From Muriicola soli (GTDB lineage: Bacteria > Bacteroidota > Bacteroidia > Flavobacteriales > Flavobacteriaceae), in NCBI RefSeq assembly GCF_004139715.1, contig NZ_CP035544.1, forward strand, positions 2,607,501 to 2,671,500: a stretch of 64,000 bases of DNA. The letters run 5' to 3'. A program made the position numbers and the translations under genes. Shown here in pieces: positions 45,467 to 53,703 of this stretch; within the stretch, counting starts at the first letter, position 1; each line of letters starts with the position of its first letter. The notes beneath the pieces are model-generated. The model saw only the letters and a program-made list of their open reading frames with translations. It was not told the origin of the DNA and did not search any database.

Positions 45467-47253
45467 TAATGAAAGTTTTCATATATTTTCTTTGCCTTTG
45501 CCCGTCCAACCTCCTTGCTGAGGTCTTCCAGTGAAGCTTCTTTTATTCGCTTTACCGATTTGAATTGTTTCAACAGTTGTTCTACGGTTTTATCACCAAT
45601 TCCGTCAATAGCCTCAAGTACTGAATTAATAGCATCTTTACTCCGTTTATTTCGATGGAAGGTGATCCCGAATCGATGTGCTTCATTCCGTAGTTGCTGT
45701 ATGACTTTAAGGGATTCCGATTTTTTGTCGAGATAGAGTGGTACCGGATCTCCGGGAAAGTAAATTTCCTCCAGTCTTTTGGCGATCCCAATAATAGCTA
45801 TTTTGCCCCTGAGGCCTAAAATATCCAGGCTTTTTAAAGCTGATGATAGTTGCCCTTTACCCCCGTCGATAACGATTAACTGGGGAAGGGAGGCATCCTC
45901 AGCCAGCAGGCGTTTATACCGCCGATATACCACCTCTTCCATTGAGGCAAAATCGTCCGGGCCGTCTACGGTTTTAATATTGTAATGACGATATTCTTTC
46001 TTGGCAGGTTTTCCATCTCTGAAAACCACACAGGCCGCAACGGGATTGCTCCCCTGAATATTAGAATTGTCAAAACACTCTATATGCCTTGGTTCTTCGG
46101 ATAGTCGGAGGTCGGATTTCATTTGAGCCATTATGCGATTTACGTGGCGGTCAGGGTCAGTGATCTTAACTTGTTTAAATCTTTCCTGCCTGAAAAATTT
46201 CGCATTGCGCTGTGAGAGATCGAGGATCTTCTTTTTATCCCCCAATTTGGGAACCGTTATTTTCAGGTCTTCCGGCAGACTTACCGGAAAAGGCAGATAA
46301 AGCTCCTTTGATTGGGATTGAAATCGTTGCCTGATTTCAACAATAGCGAGTTGCAACAAATCCTTGTCGGCTTCTTCCAGCTTTTTCTTAATCTCCATGG
46401 TATGTGATCTGATGATGGAACCATGGGAGAGCTGTAAAAAGTTTATGTAGGCATAGGCTTCATCCGAAATAATGGAAAAGACATCTACATTATTGATTTT
46501 TGGATTGACAATGGTGGATTTAACCTGGTAGTTTTCCAAAACCTCAATCTTATTCTTGATCTGTTGGGCCGCTTCAAATTGCATATCCGCTGCCAGTGAT
46601 TTCATTTCCCTTTTAAAATAGTGTAGCGAAGATTTGAAGTTCCCTTTGATGATCTCCCTGATATCGCCGATCTGCTGATGGTACTCTTCCTCCTTTTGCA
46701 ATCCTTCACAGGGCCCTTTGCAATTGCCAAGATGGTATTCCAGGCAGACCTTGTACTTTCCCGCTTCAATCTTTTCCTCAGAAAGGTCGTAGTTGCAAGT
46801 TCGTAACGGATAAACACTTTTTATAAGGTCTAAAAGGGTTTTTACCGTCTTCATACTGGTGTAAGGCCCATAGTATTCCGAGCCGTCCTTGATCAACTTC
46901 CTCGTTGGGAATATCCTGGGAAAACGCTCATTTTTAATGCAGATCCAGGGATACGACTTATCGTCTTTCAGCAACACATTGTAGCGTGGCTTATATTTTT
47001 TAATCAGATTATTCTCCAACAACAAGGCATCCGACTCTGTAGGCACCACGATATGCTTCAGGCTATTGATCTTTTTAACCATTACCCGGGTTTTGCCATT
47101 TTCATGGCTTTTGGTAAAGTAAGAAGTAACCCGTTTTTTGAGATTTTTCGCCTTCCCTACATAAAGTATTTTTCCGTTGTTGTCATAGAACTGGTATACC
47201 CCGGGCGACTCAGGGAGGGTAGTAAGCTGAAGTTCTACGGATAATTCTGGCAT
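45466..47253 (-). CDS. uvrC: Excinuclease ABC subunit C
   Basis: UvrC makes both incisions in nucleotide excision repair; 595 residues. In order: the GIY-YIG domain (PGVYQFYDNNGKILYVGKAK), a cysteine cluster (CNYDLSEEK, CLEYHLGNCKGPCEG), the UVR motif near 210-240, the RNase H-like nuclease (ECFDNSNIQGSNPVAACVVF, LIVIDGGKGQLSSAL), and a C-terminal helix-hairpin-helix (IDGIGDKTVEQLLKQFKS). It is complete. The patatin-barrel gene overlaps its stop codon by one base. Confidence 0.98.
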   Translation of the reverse strand: MPELSVELQLTTLPESPGVYQFYDNNGKILYVGKAKNLKKRVTSYFTKSHENGKTRVMVKKINSLKHIVVPTESDALLLENNLIKKYKPRYNVLLKDDKSYPWICIKNERFPRIFPTRKLIKDGSEYYGPYTSMKTVKTLLDLIKSVYPLRTCNYDLSEEKIEAGKYKVCLEYHLGNCKGPCEGLQKEEEYHQQIGDIREIIKGNFKSSLHYFKREMKSLAADMQFEAAQQIKNKIEVLENYQVKSTIVNPKINNVDVFSIISDEAYAYINFLQLSHGSIIRSHTMEIKKKLEEADKDLLQLAIVEIRQRFQSQSKELYLPFPVSLPEDLKITVPKLGDKKKILDLSQRNAKFFRQERFKQVKITDPDRHVNRIMAQMKSDLRLSEEPRHIECFDNSNIQGSNPVAACVVFRDGKPAKKEYRHYNIKTVDGPDDFASMEEVVYRRYKRLLAEDASLPQLIVIDGGKGQLSSALKSLDILGLRGKIAIIGIAKRLEEIYFPGDPVPLYLDKKSESLKVIQQLRNEAHRFGITFHRNKRSKDAINSVLEAIDGIGDKTVEQLLKQFKSVKRIKEASLEDLSKEVGRAKAKKIYENFH

Positions 47254-47647
47254 TGGGAATATTTGGAGACGCTATAAACAAAGATAATTTAGCAAAATTT
47301 AATTGACCCTCATTTCCATCATTTTATGATTTACCGGGATAGTTCATGGTGCTGAGACGTCGACTAAAGAAAAATTAAATCTCATATTAGGATAAAATTC
47401 GGACTGACCTTGAATGACTTTATCAGTATAAAATGATATTCATGAAAATTAATAAAAAAGATTTTTCTGCATATCAAGTGATTTAATCACTTGATTATTA
47501 TACGATTTATTCCCATTCAAAAAGAACCTATTAGTTGGACATGTTAAATCTTTACTAAAAATGTGCATTTCGTCGAGTAAATCTTACCTTTTATAGAAAC
47601 CGTATATAATTTTTACCTATTTTTAGCGCAATCGTAACGATAATTTA
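47254..47647. other. AT-rich intergenic region with a perfect palindrome
   Basis: A 394-base gap between uvrC (divergent) and the small membrane ORF. It holds the palindrome at 47474-47496 and two similar TAAATCTT stretches near 47546 and 47578. I see no tRNA, rRNA or longer coding sequence in it. Confidence 0.6.
47474..47496. repeat. Perfect inverted repeat with 10-bp arms
   Basis: ATCAAGTGAT, TTA, ATCACTTGAT. The symmetry suits a dimeric regulator site or an RNA hairpin; no clear T-run follows on either strand, so it is a weak terminator candidate. Confidence 0.7.
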
Positions 47648-47734
47648 ATGGACAATTACCTGATCACCCTGGGAATGTACCTGATCTTAATGCTCTTTTT
47701 TAAGATCTATTTTACTGTTGCCGGAAAAGAATAA
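47648..47734 (+). CDS. Possible 28-residue single-span membrane peptide
   Basis: Short ORF encoding a peptide that starts MDNYLITLGMYLILMLFF and ends KIYFTVAGKE. It is one hydrophobic helix with a charged C-terminus, reminiscent of small membrane proteins. It starts at ATG 47648 and lies 41 bases before the formyl-THF cyclo-ligase gene on the same strand, so it may be cotranscribed. I do not recognise a family. The coding status is uncertain because it is so short. Confidence 0.45.
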   Translation: MDNYLITLGMYLILMLFFKIYFTVAGKE

Positions 47735-47775
47735 AGTTCATTTCACTGCCCCACTTCTAAGAACTGTTCGGCCTT

Positions 47776-48336
47776 ATGCTAAAGAAAGATCTCCGAACGC
47801 ATTTTCTTGAATTGAGAAAGAACACTTCCGATGCAATAATAGAGGAAGCTAGTTTAGTATTGGCCAATAGCCTTTTGGCCATGCCTATTTGGGGCCATAC
47901 TTATTATCACATTTTTCTTCACAGCGCTTTTAAGAAAGAGATTGATACGGGGCCCATTATTACGCTTCTCAGGGGAAAGGACAAAGAAATTATCATTCCC
48001 AAAATTGCTCCCCAAAATCAACTGCAGCATTTCTTGTTAACAGACAGTACCACCCTTAAACCCAATAATTGGGGTATCCCTGAACCTGAACACGGTATAA
48101 AGGTTTCTCCGTCTGAAATCGAGGTAGTTTTTGTTCCCTTACTCGCCTTTGACCGCAAAGGCCACAGGGTGGGCTACGGAGGAGGTTACTACGATAGTTT
48201 TCTATCAGAATGTAATGAGAATACTGAGAAAATCGGTTTGAGTTTATTTGACCCCGTCGATGTGATTAGTGATTCTAAGCCTCACGATATCCCATTGGAC
48301 TATTGCGTGACACCTGAGAAGATCTACACTTTTTGA
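47776..48336 (+). CDS. 5-formyltetrahydrofolate cyclo-ligase
   Basis: Cytoplasmic ATP-dependent enzyme (5,10-methenyltetrahydrofolate synthetase) recycling 5-formyl-THF; 186 residues. N-terminal basic helix KKDLRTHFLELRKN, substrate region NWGIPEPEHGIKV, and the conserved LLAFDRKGHRVGYGGGYYDSF loop that binds ATP/phosphate are present. The ending SKPHDIPLDYCVTPEKIYTF is typical. It overlaps the end of convergent lspA by 13 bases. Confidence 0.95.
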   Translation: MLKKDLRTHFLELRKNTSDAIIEEASLVLANSLLAMPIWGHTYYHIFLHSAFKKEIDTGPIITLLRGKDKEIIIPKIAPQNQLQHFLLTDSTTLKPNNWGIPEPEHGIKVSPSEIEVVFVPLLAFDRKGHRVGYGGGYYDSFLSECNENTEKIGLSLFDPVDVISDSKPHDIPLDYCVTPEKIYTF

Positions 48337-48971
48337 TCGGCTTCAACTTTAACTTCATCTTTTTTGCCAAATGCCTTTTTGTTGAAGACTACCAAAATCC
48401 CTACCCCAGTACTAATGGCGGTATCCGCGATATTGAAAACCGGTTCAAAGAAACGGAAATCATCCCCTCCCACGAAGGGAACCCAGTATGGCCATACAGT
48501 ATCAATCATTGGAAAATACAGCATGTCTACAACCTTCCCATAAAATAGCTTTCCGTAAGGTTCATCGGAAAGAAAAGTAGCCACAGTATTGTAACTGTCG
48601 TCGAAAAGCATTCCGTAGAAAAGAGAATCAATGATGTTACCTATTGCACCCGCAAAAATCAAAGAAACGGCTATGACGAGAGTCTTGGACGCTGCTTTTC
48701 GAATACTGTCCCAAAGCCAGTAACCAATTCCTGTAATGGCAAAAAGTCTGAAGATAGTCAGGACAAGTTTCCCGGAACTATCTGAAATAGGCAGGATATC
48801 GCTAAGTTTTGTTCCCCAGGCGGCACCTTCATTTTCAATAAATAAGATCTTAAACCAACTGAATACATCAATGGATTCTCCCAGAATAAAATGGGTCTTG
48901 ATATATATTTTACTAATCTGATCTATCAATAAAATCAGGAAAATCAGAATAAGGGACTTTTTGAGATTCAT
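48324..48971 (-). CDS. lspA: Lipoprotein signal peptidase (signal peptidase II)
   Basis: Inner-membrane aspartyl protease that cleaves prolipoproteins at the lipobox cysteine; it would process the many lipoproteins of this segment. 215 residues with four TM helices. The conserved IENEGAAWG region and the catalytic Asp pair in GAIGNIIDSLFYG and NIADTAISTGVG are intact. A long insert before the second Asp (about 120-165) is usual for Bacteroidota LspA. Gene order ileS-dksA-lspA is common in the family, here with one inserted gene. Confidence 0.96.
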   Translation of the reverse strand: MNLKKSLILIFLILLIDQISKIYIKTHFILGESIDVFSWFKILFIENEGAAWGTKLSDILPISDSSGKLVLTIFRLFAITGIGYWLWDSIRKAASKTLVIAVSLIFAGAIGNIIDSLFYGMLFDDSYNTVATFLSDEPYGKLFYGKVVDMLYFPMIDTVWPYWVPFVGGDDFRFFEPVFNIADTAISTGVGILVVFNKKAFGKKDEVKVEADQKV

Positions 48972-49048
48972 AGTTTATCTTCTGCAGGGCCAAAAATAGG
49001 AATAATTAGTTCATTGTTATGACTAGCTTACTTTTAGAAATTATAATC

Positions 49049-49672
49049 TTACTCCAGGGATCTGATAGTGATGTTTCCACTGTTGGATTGAAGTGCGAAA
49101 TTATTTTCTCCCAGGGGGATGGAATCCCTTTCAACCCGTCCGTATTTGGTGTTTACCCGAATTGATCCGCCAGCGGTATACAATACAATATTTCCACTTT
49201 GGGTAGTAACACTAATATGATCTCCTGCCTCCTTTAAAACACATTGTCCGTCGCTTAGCACCACCTTTAAATTCTTGTAAATCCCCATCGCACTAACCCT
49301 GGCACTGGTGCCGTACAAATAGACTATTTTGTCTTCGGGTATTCCGATAGAAAGGGAAATAGCGATCACTTTATGGGCACTCAATTTGTCATTGGGCTGA
49401 ATAAAAAATGGTTGAATTGCAGCACTAACTCTTAGCGTGTTGCCCTCTTCAACCAGCTCTATACTGAGATCTTTCTTATATTCTCCTTCCATCACTGCCT
49501 CAAGACTAAGTTCAGATCCCGAAACGGTTTCAAGGCTTACCTGAGAAAGGCTGTCGGCGTCTATCTGTATAGTGGTAATATGCGGAAGGAGCAGGACTTT
49601 TCTGACTACATTCTGGCCTAAGCCGGGCTTTATTCCCAGGAGCAGGAATACTAAAATGAAGGAGTGTTTCAC
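49049..49672 (-). CDS. Secreted beta-repeat protein (DUF4097-like), function unknown
   Basis: Exported protein of 207 residues with a signal peptide (ending near KPGLGQ) and a beta-strand-rich body. The pattern of short alternating strands (LKVVLSDGQCVLKEAGDHISVTTQSGNIVLYTAGG, read as two halves) resembles DUF4097 putative adhesin domains. The start is GTG at 49672, just after the dksA terminator, so it may depend on read-through or its own promoter. It stands between dksA and lspA, where many relatives have nothing. Confidence 0.68.
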   Translation of the reverse strand: MKHSFILVFLLLGIKPGLGQNVVRKVLLLPHITTIQIDADSLSQVSLETVSGSELSLEAVMEGEYKKDLSIELVEEGNTLRVSAAIQPFFIQPNDKLSAHKVIAISLSIGIPEDKIVYLYGTSARVSAMGIYKNLKVVLSDGQCVLKEAGDHISVTTQSGNIVLYTAGGSIRVNTKYGRVERDSIPLGENNFALQSNSGNITIRSLE

Positions 49673-49681
49673 TGATAAAAA

Positions 49682-49700
49682 ACGCCCCTGAGCGGGGCGT
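49682..49700 (-). terminator. Terminator after dksA-like gene
   Basis: ACGCCCC (49682-49688) pairs with GGGGCGT (49694-49700) around TGAGC, followed on the minus strand by TTTTTT. It lies 6 bases past the dksA-like stop. Confidence 0.85.
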
Positions 49701-49705
49701 GTTAT

Positions 49706-50089
49706 TTACTTTTGCATATTTTTTGCCTCGATGCTCAAGGTTGCGTGTGGCACAAGTTTTAGTCGCTCTTTATTAATGAGTTTCCCTGTAACCCTGCAAA
49801 TTCCGTAGGTCTTATTTTCGATACGTAATAAGGCGTTTTTCAGATCCCGGATAAATTTTTCCTGCCTGATGGCCAACTGTGTGTTTGCCTCCTTACTCAT
49901 CGTTTCAGAACCCTCTTCGAAGGCCTTAAAGGTTGGGGAGGTATCATCCGTCCCATTATTGCCGTCATTCATGTATGAACTGCGCAGCAAATCGAGATGA
50001 CTTTTCGCTTTTTCAATTTTTTCCTCTATCAAAACTCGAAACTCTTCCAGTTCTTTATCTGTGTATCTAACTTTTAAATCTTGTCCCAT
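49706..50089 (-). CDS. TraR/DksA family regulator with degenerate zinc finger
   Basis: RNA-polymerase-binding protein of 127 residues. A coiled-coil N-terminal half (about 10-90) precedes a C-terminal finger region KTYGICRVTGKLINKERL and VPHATLSIEAKNMQK. Classical DksA has four cysteines; only Cys98 is present here, so zinc binding is doubtful. The remaining pattern (one Cys, PHATLSIE) is common to Bacteroidota homologues. It lies directly after ileS (5-base gap) with its own terminator, so it is likely expressed with ileS. Confidence 0.92.
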   Translation of the reverse strand: MGQDLKVRYTDKELEEFRVLIEEKIEKAKSHLDLLRSSYMNDGNNGTDDTSPTFKAFEEGSETMSKEANTQLAIRQEKFIRDLKNALLRIENKTYGICRVTGKLINKERLKLVPHATLSIEAKNMQK

Positions 50090-50094
50090 AATTC

Positions 50095-53000
50095 TTAATG
50101 TTTTTGAATGAACAATTTTGTATTAACTTCATCAAACACGATCGCAGTACCTGTATCCAATTTTTCTTCTAAGGCCAGATCCGCGGTGAGCGTTTCTGTT
50201 TTTATGTACTGCATATTGCTTTCGATCGCTTTTTCTACAAAACCGTCCTTTAGCACTTTAATGTCAATTTTATCAGTAACCTCAAATCCGGATTCTTTTC
50301 TGAGGTTCTGTATCCGGTTTACAAGCTCCCGAGCGATACCCTCTTTCCTGAGATCATCATCAATAGTTACGTCGAGGGCTACCGTTAGACCTCCTGCACT
50401 GGCTACGAGCCAGCCTTCTATGTCTTCGGAACTTATTTCTACTTCCTCTAACTGTAAGATAATACTTTTATTTTCTATCTCAAGGGGAATTTCGCCTTCC
50501 CGTTCAATTTTTTGGATATCCTTCTGTGAGAAGTTACCTACTTCCTGAGCGATTTTTTTCATATCCTTGCCAAATCTGGGACCTAAAACCTTAAAGTTGG
50601 GTTTGATCTTTTTGACAAGAATTCCGGAAGCATCGTCCAACAATTCAATTTCTTTTACATTGACCTCCGATTTAATAAGATCTGCAACCGCTTCAATTTC
50701 AATTCGCTGTTTTTCATCCAGAACAGGGATCATTACTTTCTGCAAGGGTTGCCTCACTTTGATCTTTTCCTTTTGCCTGATCGACAATACAAGAGAAGAA
50801 ATAGTTTGGGCTTTTTCCATTTTACTTTCCAGGGTTCGATTGATCATCGCCTGGTCGTACTCAGGAAAAAGAGACAAATGCACGCTTTCAGGAGTATTTT
50901 CCCCGATTCCCCTTGACAAGTCAGTATATAATTGCTCCGCAAAAAATGGAGCTATTGGCGCGGAGAGTTGGGCAACTGTACGCAGACAGGTATAGAGTGT
51001 TTGGTAAGCTGAAATCTTATCCCTCTGGTAATCCCCTTTCCAAAAACGCCTTCTGCAAAGACGCACATACCAGTTACTGAGATTTTCCTGGACGTAATCT
51101 GAAATAGCCCTTGCCGCTTTTGTGGGTTCATAGTCGTCATAAGCCTCATCAACAACTTTTATAAGTGAGTGCAGCTCCGACAGTATCCATTGGTCAATTT
51201 CTGGTCTTTCCTTTAAGGGTATTTCTTCTTCGCTGTAGCTAAATTCATCGATATTGGCATATAGGGCAAAAAAGGAATACGTATTGTAAAGTGTGCCGAA
51301 AAACTTTCGCTTTACCTCCTGAATGCCATCAACATCAAATTTGAGGTTGTCCCATGGATTGGCATTGGCAATGAGGTACCATCTGGTAGCATCCGGGCCA
51401 AATTCCTTTATGGTTTCAAAAGGATCCACCCCATTTCCGAGCCTTTTGGACATTTTCTTCCCTTCCTTGTCCAATACGAGTCCGTTAGAAACCACATTCT
51501 TATACGCAACAGAATCAAATACCATAGTGGCTATCGCGTGGAGTGTATAGAACCAACCCCTGGTCTGATCTACTCCCTCGGCAATAAAATCGGCCGGAAA
51601 TGTTTTTCCTTCATCGATCAGCTCCTTATTCTCAAAAGGATAATGCCATTGTGCATAGGGCATAGACCCACTGTCGAACCAAACATCAATCAGATCGGCT
51701 TCCCTTTTCATCGGCTTCCCTGAAGCAGAGACCAAAACTACGGCATCCACAACATTTTTATGCAGGTCTATTTTGTCGTAATTGGCCTCCTCCATATTCC
51801 CTGACTCAAATGAGGCAAATGGATCATTATTCATCAACCCTGCCTTGATCGACTTTTCAATTTCCTCCTTAAGCTGAGCCACCGAACCAATGATGATCTC
51901 TTCTGTACCGTCTTCTGTTCTCCAGATAGGCAGGGGTATTCCCCAGAAACGAGATCGGGAAAGGTTCCAGTCATTAGCATTGGCAAGCCAGTTCCCAAAC
52001 CGGCCGTCCCCCGTTGCTTTGGGTTTCCAGTTGATCGTCTGGTTGAGTTCAAACATTCGATCTTTGATATCGGTCACTTTAATAAACCAGGAATCCAATG
52101 GATAATACAGTATAGGCTTATCAGTTCTCCAGCAATTGGGATAACTGTGCAGGTATTTCTCTACTTTAAAGGCCCTGTTTTCCTCCTTGAGTTTTATGGC
52201 CAGCTCAACATCAACAGATCTCTCCGGTGCCTTGCCTTCTTCGTAGTATTCATTCTTTACATATTTGCCCGCAAGTTCCTCCATTTCAGGGCGAAATTTC
52301 CCTTGCAAGTCTACTAAAGGAACGGGATTCCCGTACTGATCCAAAACCAGAAGTGGTGGGACTTCAGGGGAAGCTTGTTTGGCTACCAGGGCATCATCTG
52401 CACCAAAGGTTGGTGCGGTATGCACAATACCTGTACCGTCCTCGGTAGTCACAAAATCTCCGCCAATTACACGGAAGGCATTTTCCGGTTGCTGATACGG
52501 CAAGGCATAAGGCAATAATTGCTCGTATTTGATTTCCAAAAGATCTTTTCCCTTGCAATCGAGCCCGATTTTATAGGGTATTTTTTTATCTCCTTCTTTA
52601 AAAGCCTCCAGTTCTTCGTCTGATGCAACCTCGGTGAACTTTCCCTTAAACTGCTCACCTACCAAGGCTTTGGCTAAAATTACATTGATCGGCTCAAAGG
52701 TGTATTGGTTGTATGTTTTTACCAATACATAATCGATTTTTGGGCCAACTGTTAATGCCGTGTTCGATGGCAAGGTCCAGGGCGTAGTCGTCCAGGCAAG
52801 AAAATATATATCCCCGTCCACAGATTGCAGCATGGCGGGCAGGCTTTCCTTCTTAGCTTTAAATTGAGCAGTTACCGTAGTATCTGTAATATCCTGGTAG
52901 GTTCCTGGCTGGTTCAACTCGTGAGAACTGAGTCCGGTCCCTGCTTTTGGCGAGTAGGGCTGTATTGTGTACCCCTTGTAGATGAGGCCTTTGTCATAGA

Positions 53001-53496
53001 TCTGTTTCAACAGCCACCAAACCGATTCCATATATTTGGGCTTGTAGGTGATGTAGGGATCCTGCATATCTACCCAGTAACCTATCTTTTCGGTCATGCT
53101 GTTCCATACGTCAGTATATCGCATAACCGCCTTTTTACAAGCTGCATTGTATTCCTCAATACTGATGTTGACACCTATATCCTCTTTTGTAATCCCCAGA
53201 TCTTTTTCTACCCCCAGTTCTATGGGAAGTCCGTGGGTATCCCATCCGGCCTTTCGCTTTACCTGGTATCCTTTCATTGTTTTATACCTGGGAAAAATGT
53301 CTTTGATGGTACGTGCCATCACATGGTGGATCCCGGGAAGGCCGTTGGCAGAAGGCGGACCTTCATAAAACACATAAGTGGGGTTTCCTTCTTTTGTGGT
53401 TATGCTTTTTTCAAAAATACGATCGTTTTTCCAGCGTTGGAGGACTTCCTCGCCTATCCTGGATAAATCCAAACCTTTGTATTCCTGAAATTTCAT
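50095..53496 (-). CDS. ileS: Isoleucyl-tRNA synthetase
   Basis: Class I synthetase that charges tRNA-Ile, with editing; 1133 residues. The HIGH motif is GLPGIHHVMART, the connective editing domain includes FLAWTTTPWTLPSNTAL and DGTGIVHTAPTFGADD, and the KMSKS motif is GKKMSKRLGN. The C-terminal anticodon-binding region is followed by an extended tail typical of the long IleS class found in Bacteroidota. No T-box is visible upstream; the 120-base upstream stretch mainly holds a terminator. Confidence 0.98.
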   Translation of the reverse strand: MKFQEYKGLDLSRIGEEVLQRWKNDRIFEKSITTKEGNPTYVFYEGPPSANGLPGIHHVMARTIKDIFPRYKTMKGYQVKRKAGWDTHGLPIELGVEKDLGITKEDIGVNISIEEYNAACKKAVMRYTDVWNSMTEKIGYWVDMQDPYITYKPKYMESVWWLLKQIYDKGLIYKGYTIQPYSPKAGTGLSSHELNQPGTYQDITDTTVTAQFKAKKESLPAMLQSVDGDIYFLAWTTTPWTLPSNTALTVGPKIDYVLVKTYNQYTFEPINVILAKALVGEQFKGKFTEVASDEELEAFKEGDKKIPYKIGLDCKGKDLLEIKYEQLLPYALPYQQPENAFRVIGGDFVTTEDGTGIVHTAPTFGADDALVAKQASPEVPPLLVLDQYGNPVPLVDLQGKFRPEMEELAGKYVKNEYYEEGKAPERSVDVELAIKLKEENRAFKVEKYLHSYPNCWRTDKPILYYPLDSWFIKVTDIKDRMFELNQTINWKPKATGDGRFGNWLANANDWNLSRSRFWGIPLPIWRTEDGTEEIIIGSVAQLKEEIEKSIKAGLMNNDPFASFESGNMEEANYDKIDLHKNVVDAVVLVSASGKPMKREADLIDVWFDSGSMPYAQWHYPFENKELIDEGKTFPADFIAEGVDQTRGWFYTLHAIATMVFDSVAYKNVVSNGLVLDKEGKKMSKRLGNGVDPFETIKEFGPDATRWYLIANANPWDNLKFDVDGIQEVKRKFFGTLYNTYSFFALYANIDEFSYSEEEIPLKERPEIDQWILSELHSLIKVVDEAYDDYEPTKAARAISDYVQENLSNWYVRLCRRRFWKGDYQRDKISAYQTLYTCLRTVAQLSAPIAPFFAEQLYTDLSRGIGENTPESVHLSLFPEYDQAMINRTLESKMEKAQTISSLVLSIRQKEKIKVRQPLQKVMIPVLDEKQRIEIEAVADLIKSEVNVKEIELLDDASGILVKKIKPNFKVLGPRFGKDMKKIAQEVGNFSQKDIQKIEREGEIPLEIENKSIILQLEEVEISSEDIEGWLVASAGGLTVALDVTIDDDLRKEGIARELVNRIQNLRKESGFEVTDKIDIKVLKDGFVEKAIESNMQYIKTETLTADLALEEKLDTGTAIVFDEVNTKLFIQKH

Positions 53497-53573
53497 AACT
53501 GCTGTACTTTCACCTATTTAAAGGTGGCAAAATTAGTGAATTTTGTCTAATTCTATGTTGAAACGGCAACAAA

Positions 53574-53597
53574 AAAAGGCCCGATAGCGGGCCTTTT
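53574..53597 (-). terminator. Terminator before ileS, after the TonB receptor
   Basis: AAAAGGCCCG (53574-53583), ATAG loop, CGGGCCTTTT (53588-53597): perfect 10-bp stem with flanking A/T. On the minus strand it ends the receptor transcript. It can work on both strands. Confidence 0.85.
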
Positions 53598-53616
53598 ATT
53601 CACTTTTCTTATTGTA

Positions 53617-53703
53617 TTATTTAGTACCCGTAATTGTAACGTTGGCACTGATCTGAAGGGCAGAAGTTACATTGAGAAAAGAAAAAAGACCTTTAAAATA
53701 CAA
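53617..53703 (-). CDS. Possible 28-residue ORF overlapping the end of the TonB receptor
   Basis: A TTG-started reading frame MYFKGLFSFLNVTSA, continuing LQISANVTITGTK, overlaps the receptor stop in another frame and ends just before the terminator. The end has a beta-strand look, as in the C-terminal tail of a larger protein. It may be a relic or chance. Confidence 0.22.
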   Translation of the reverse strand: MYFKGLFSFLNVTSALQISANVTITGTK

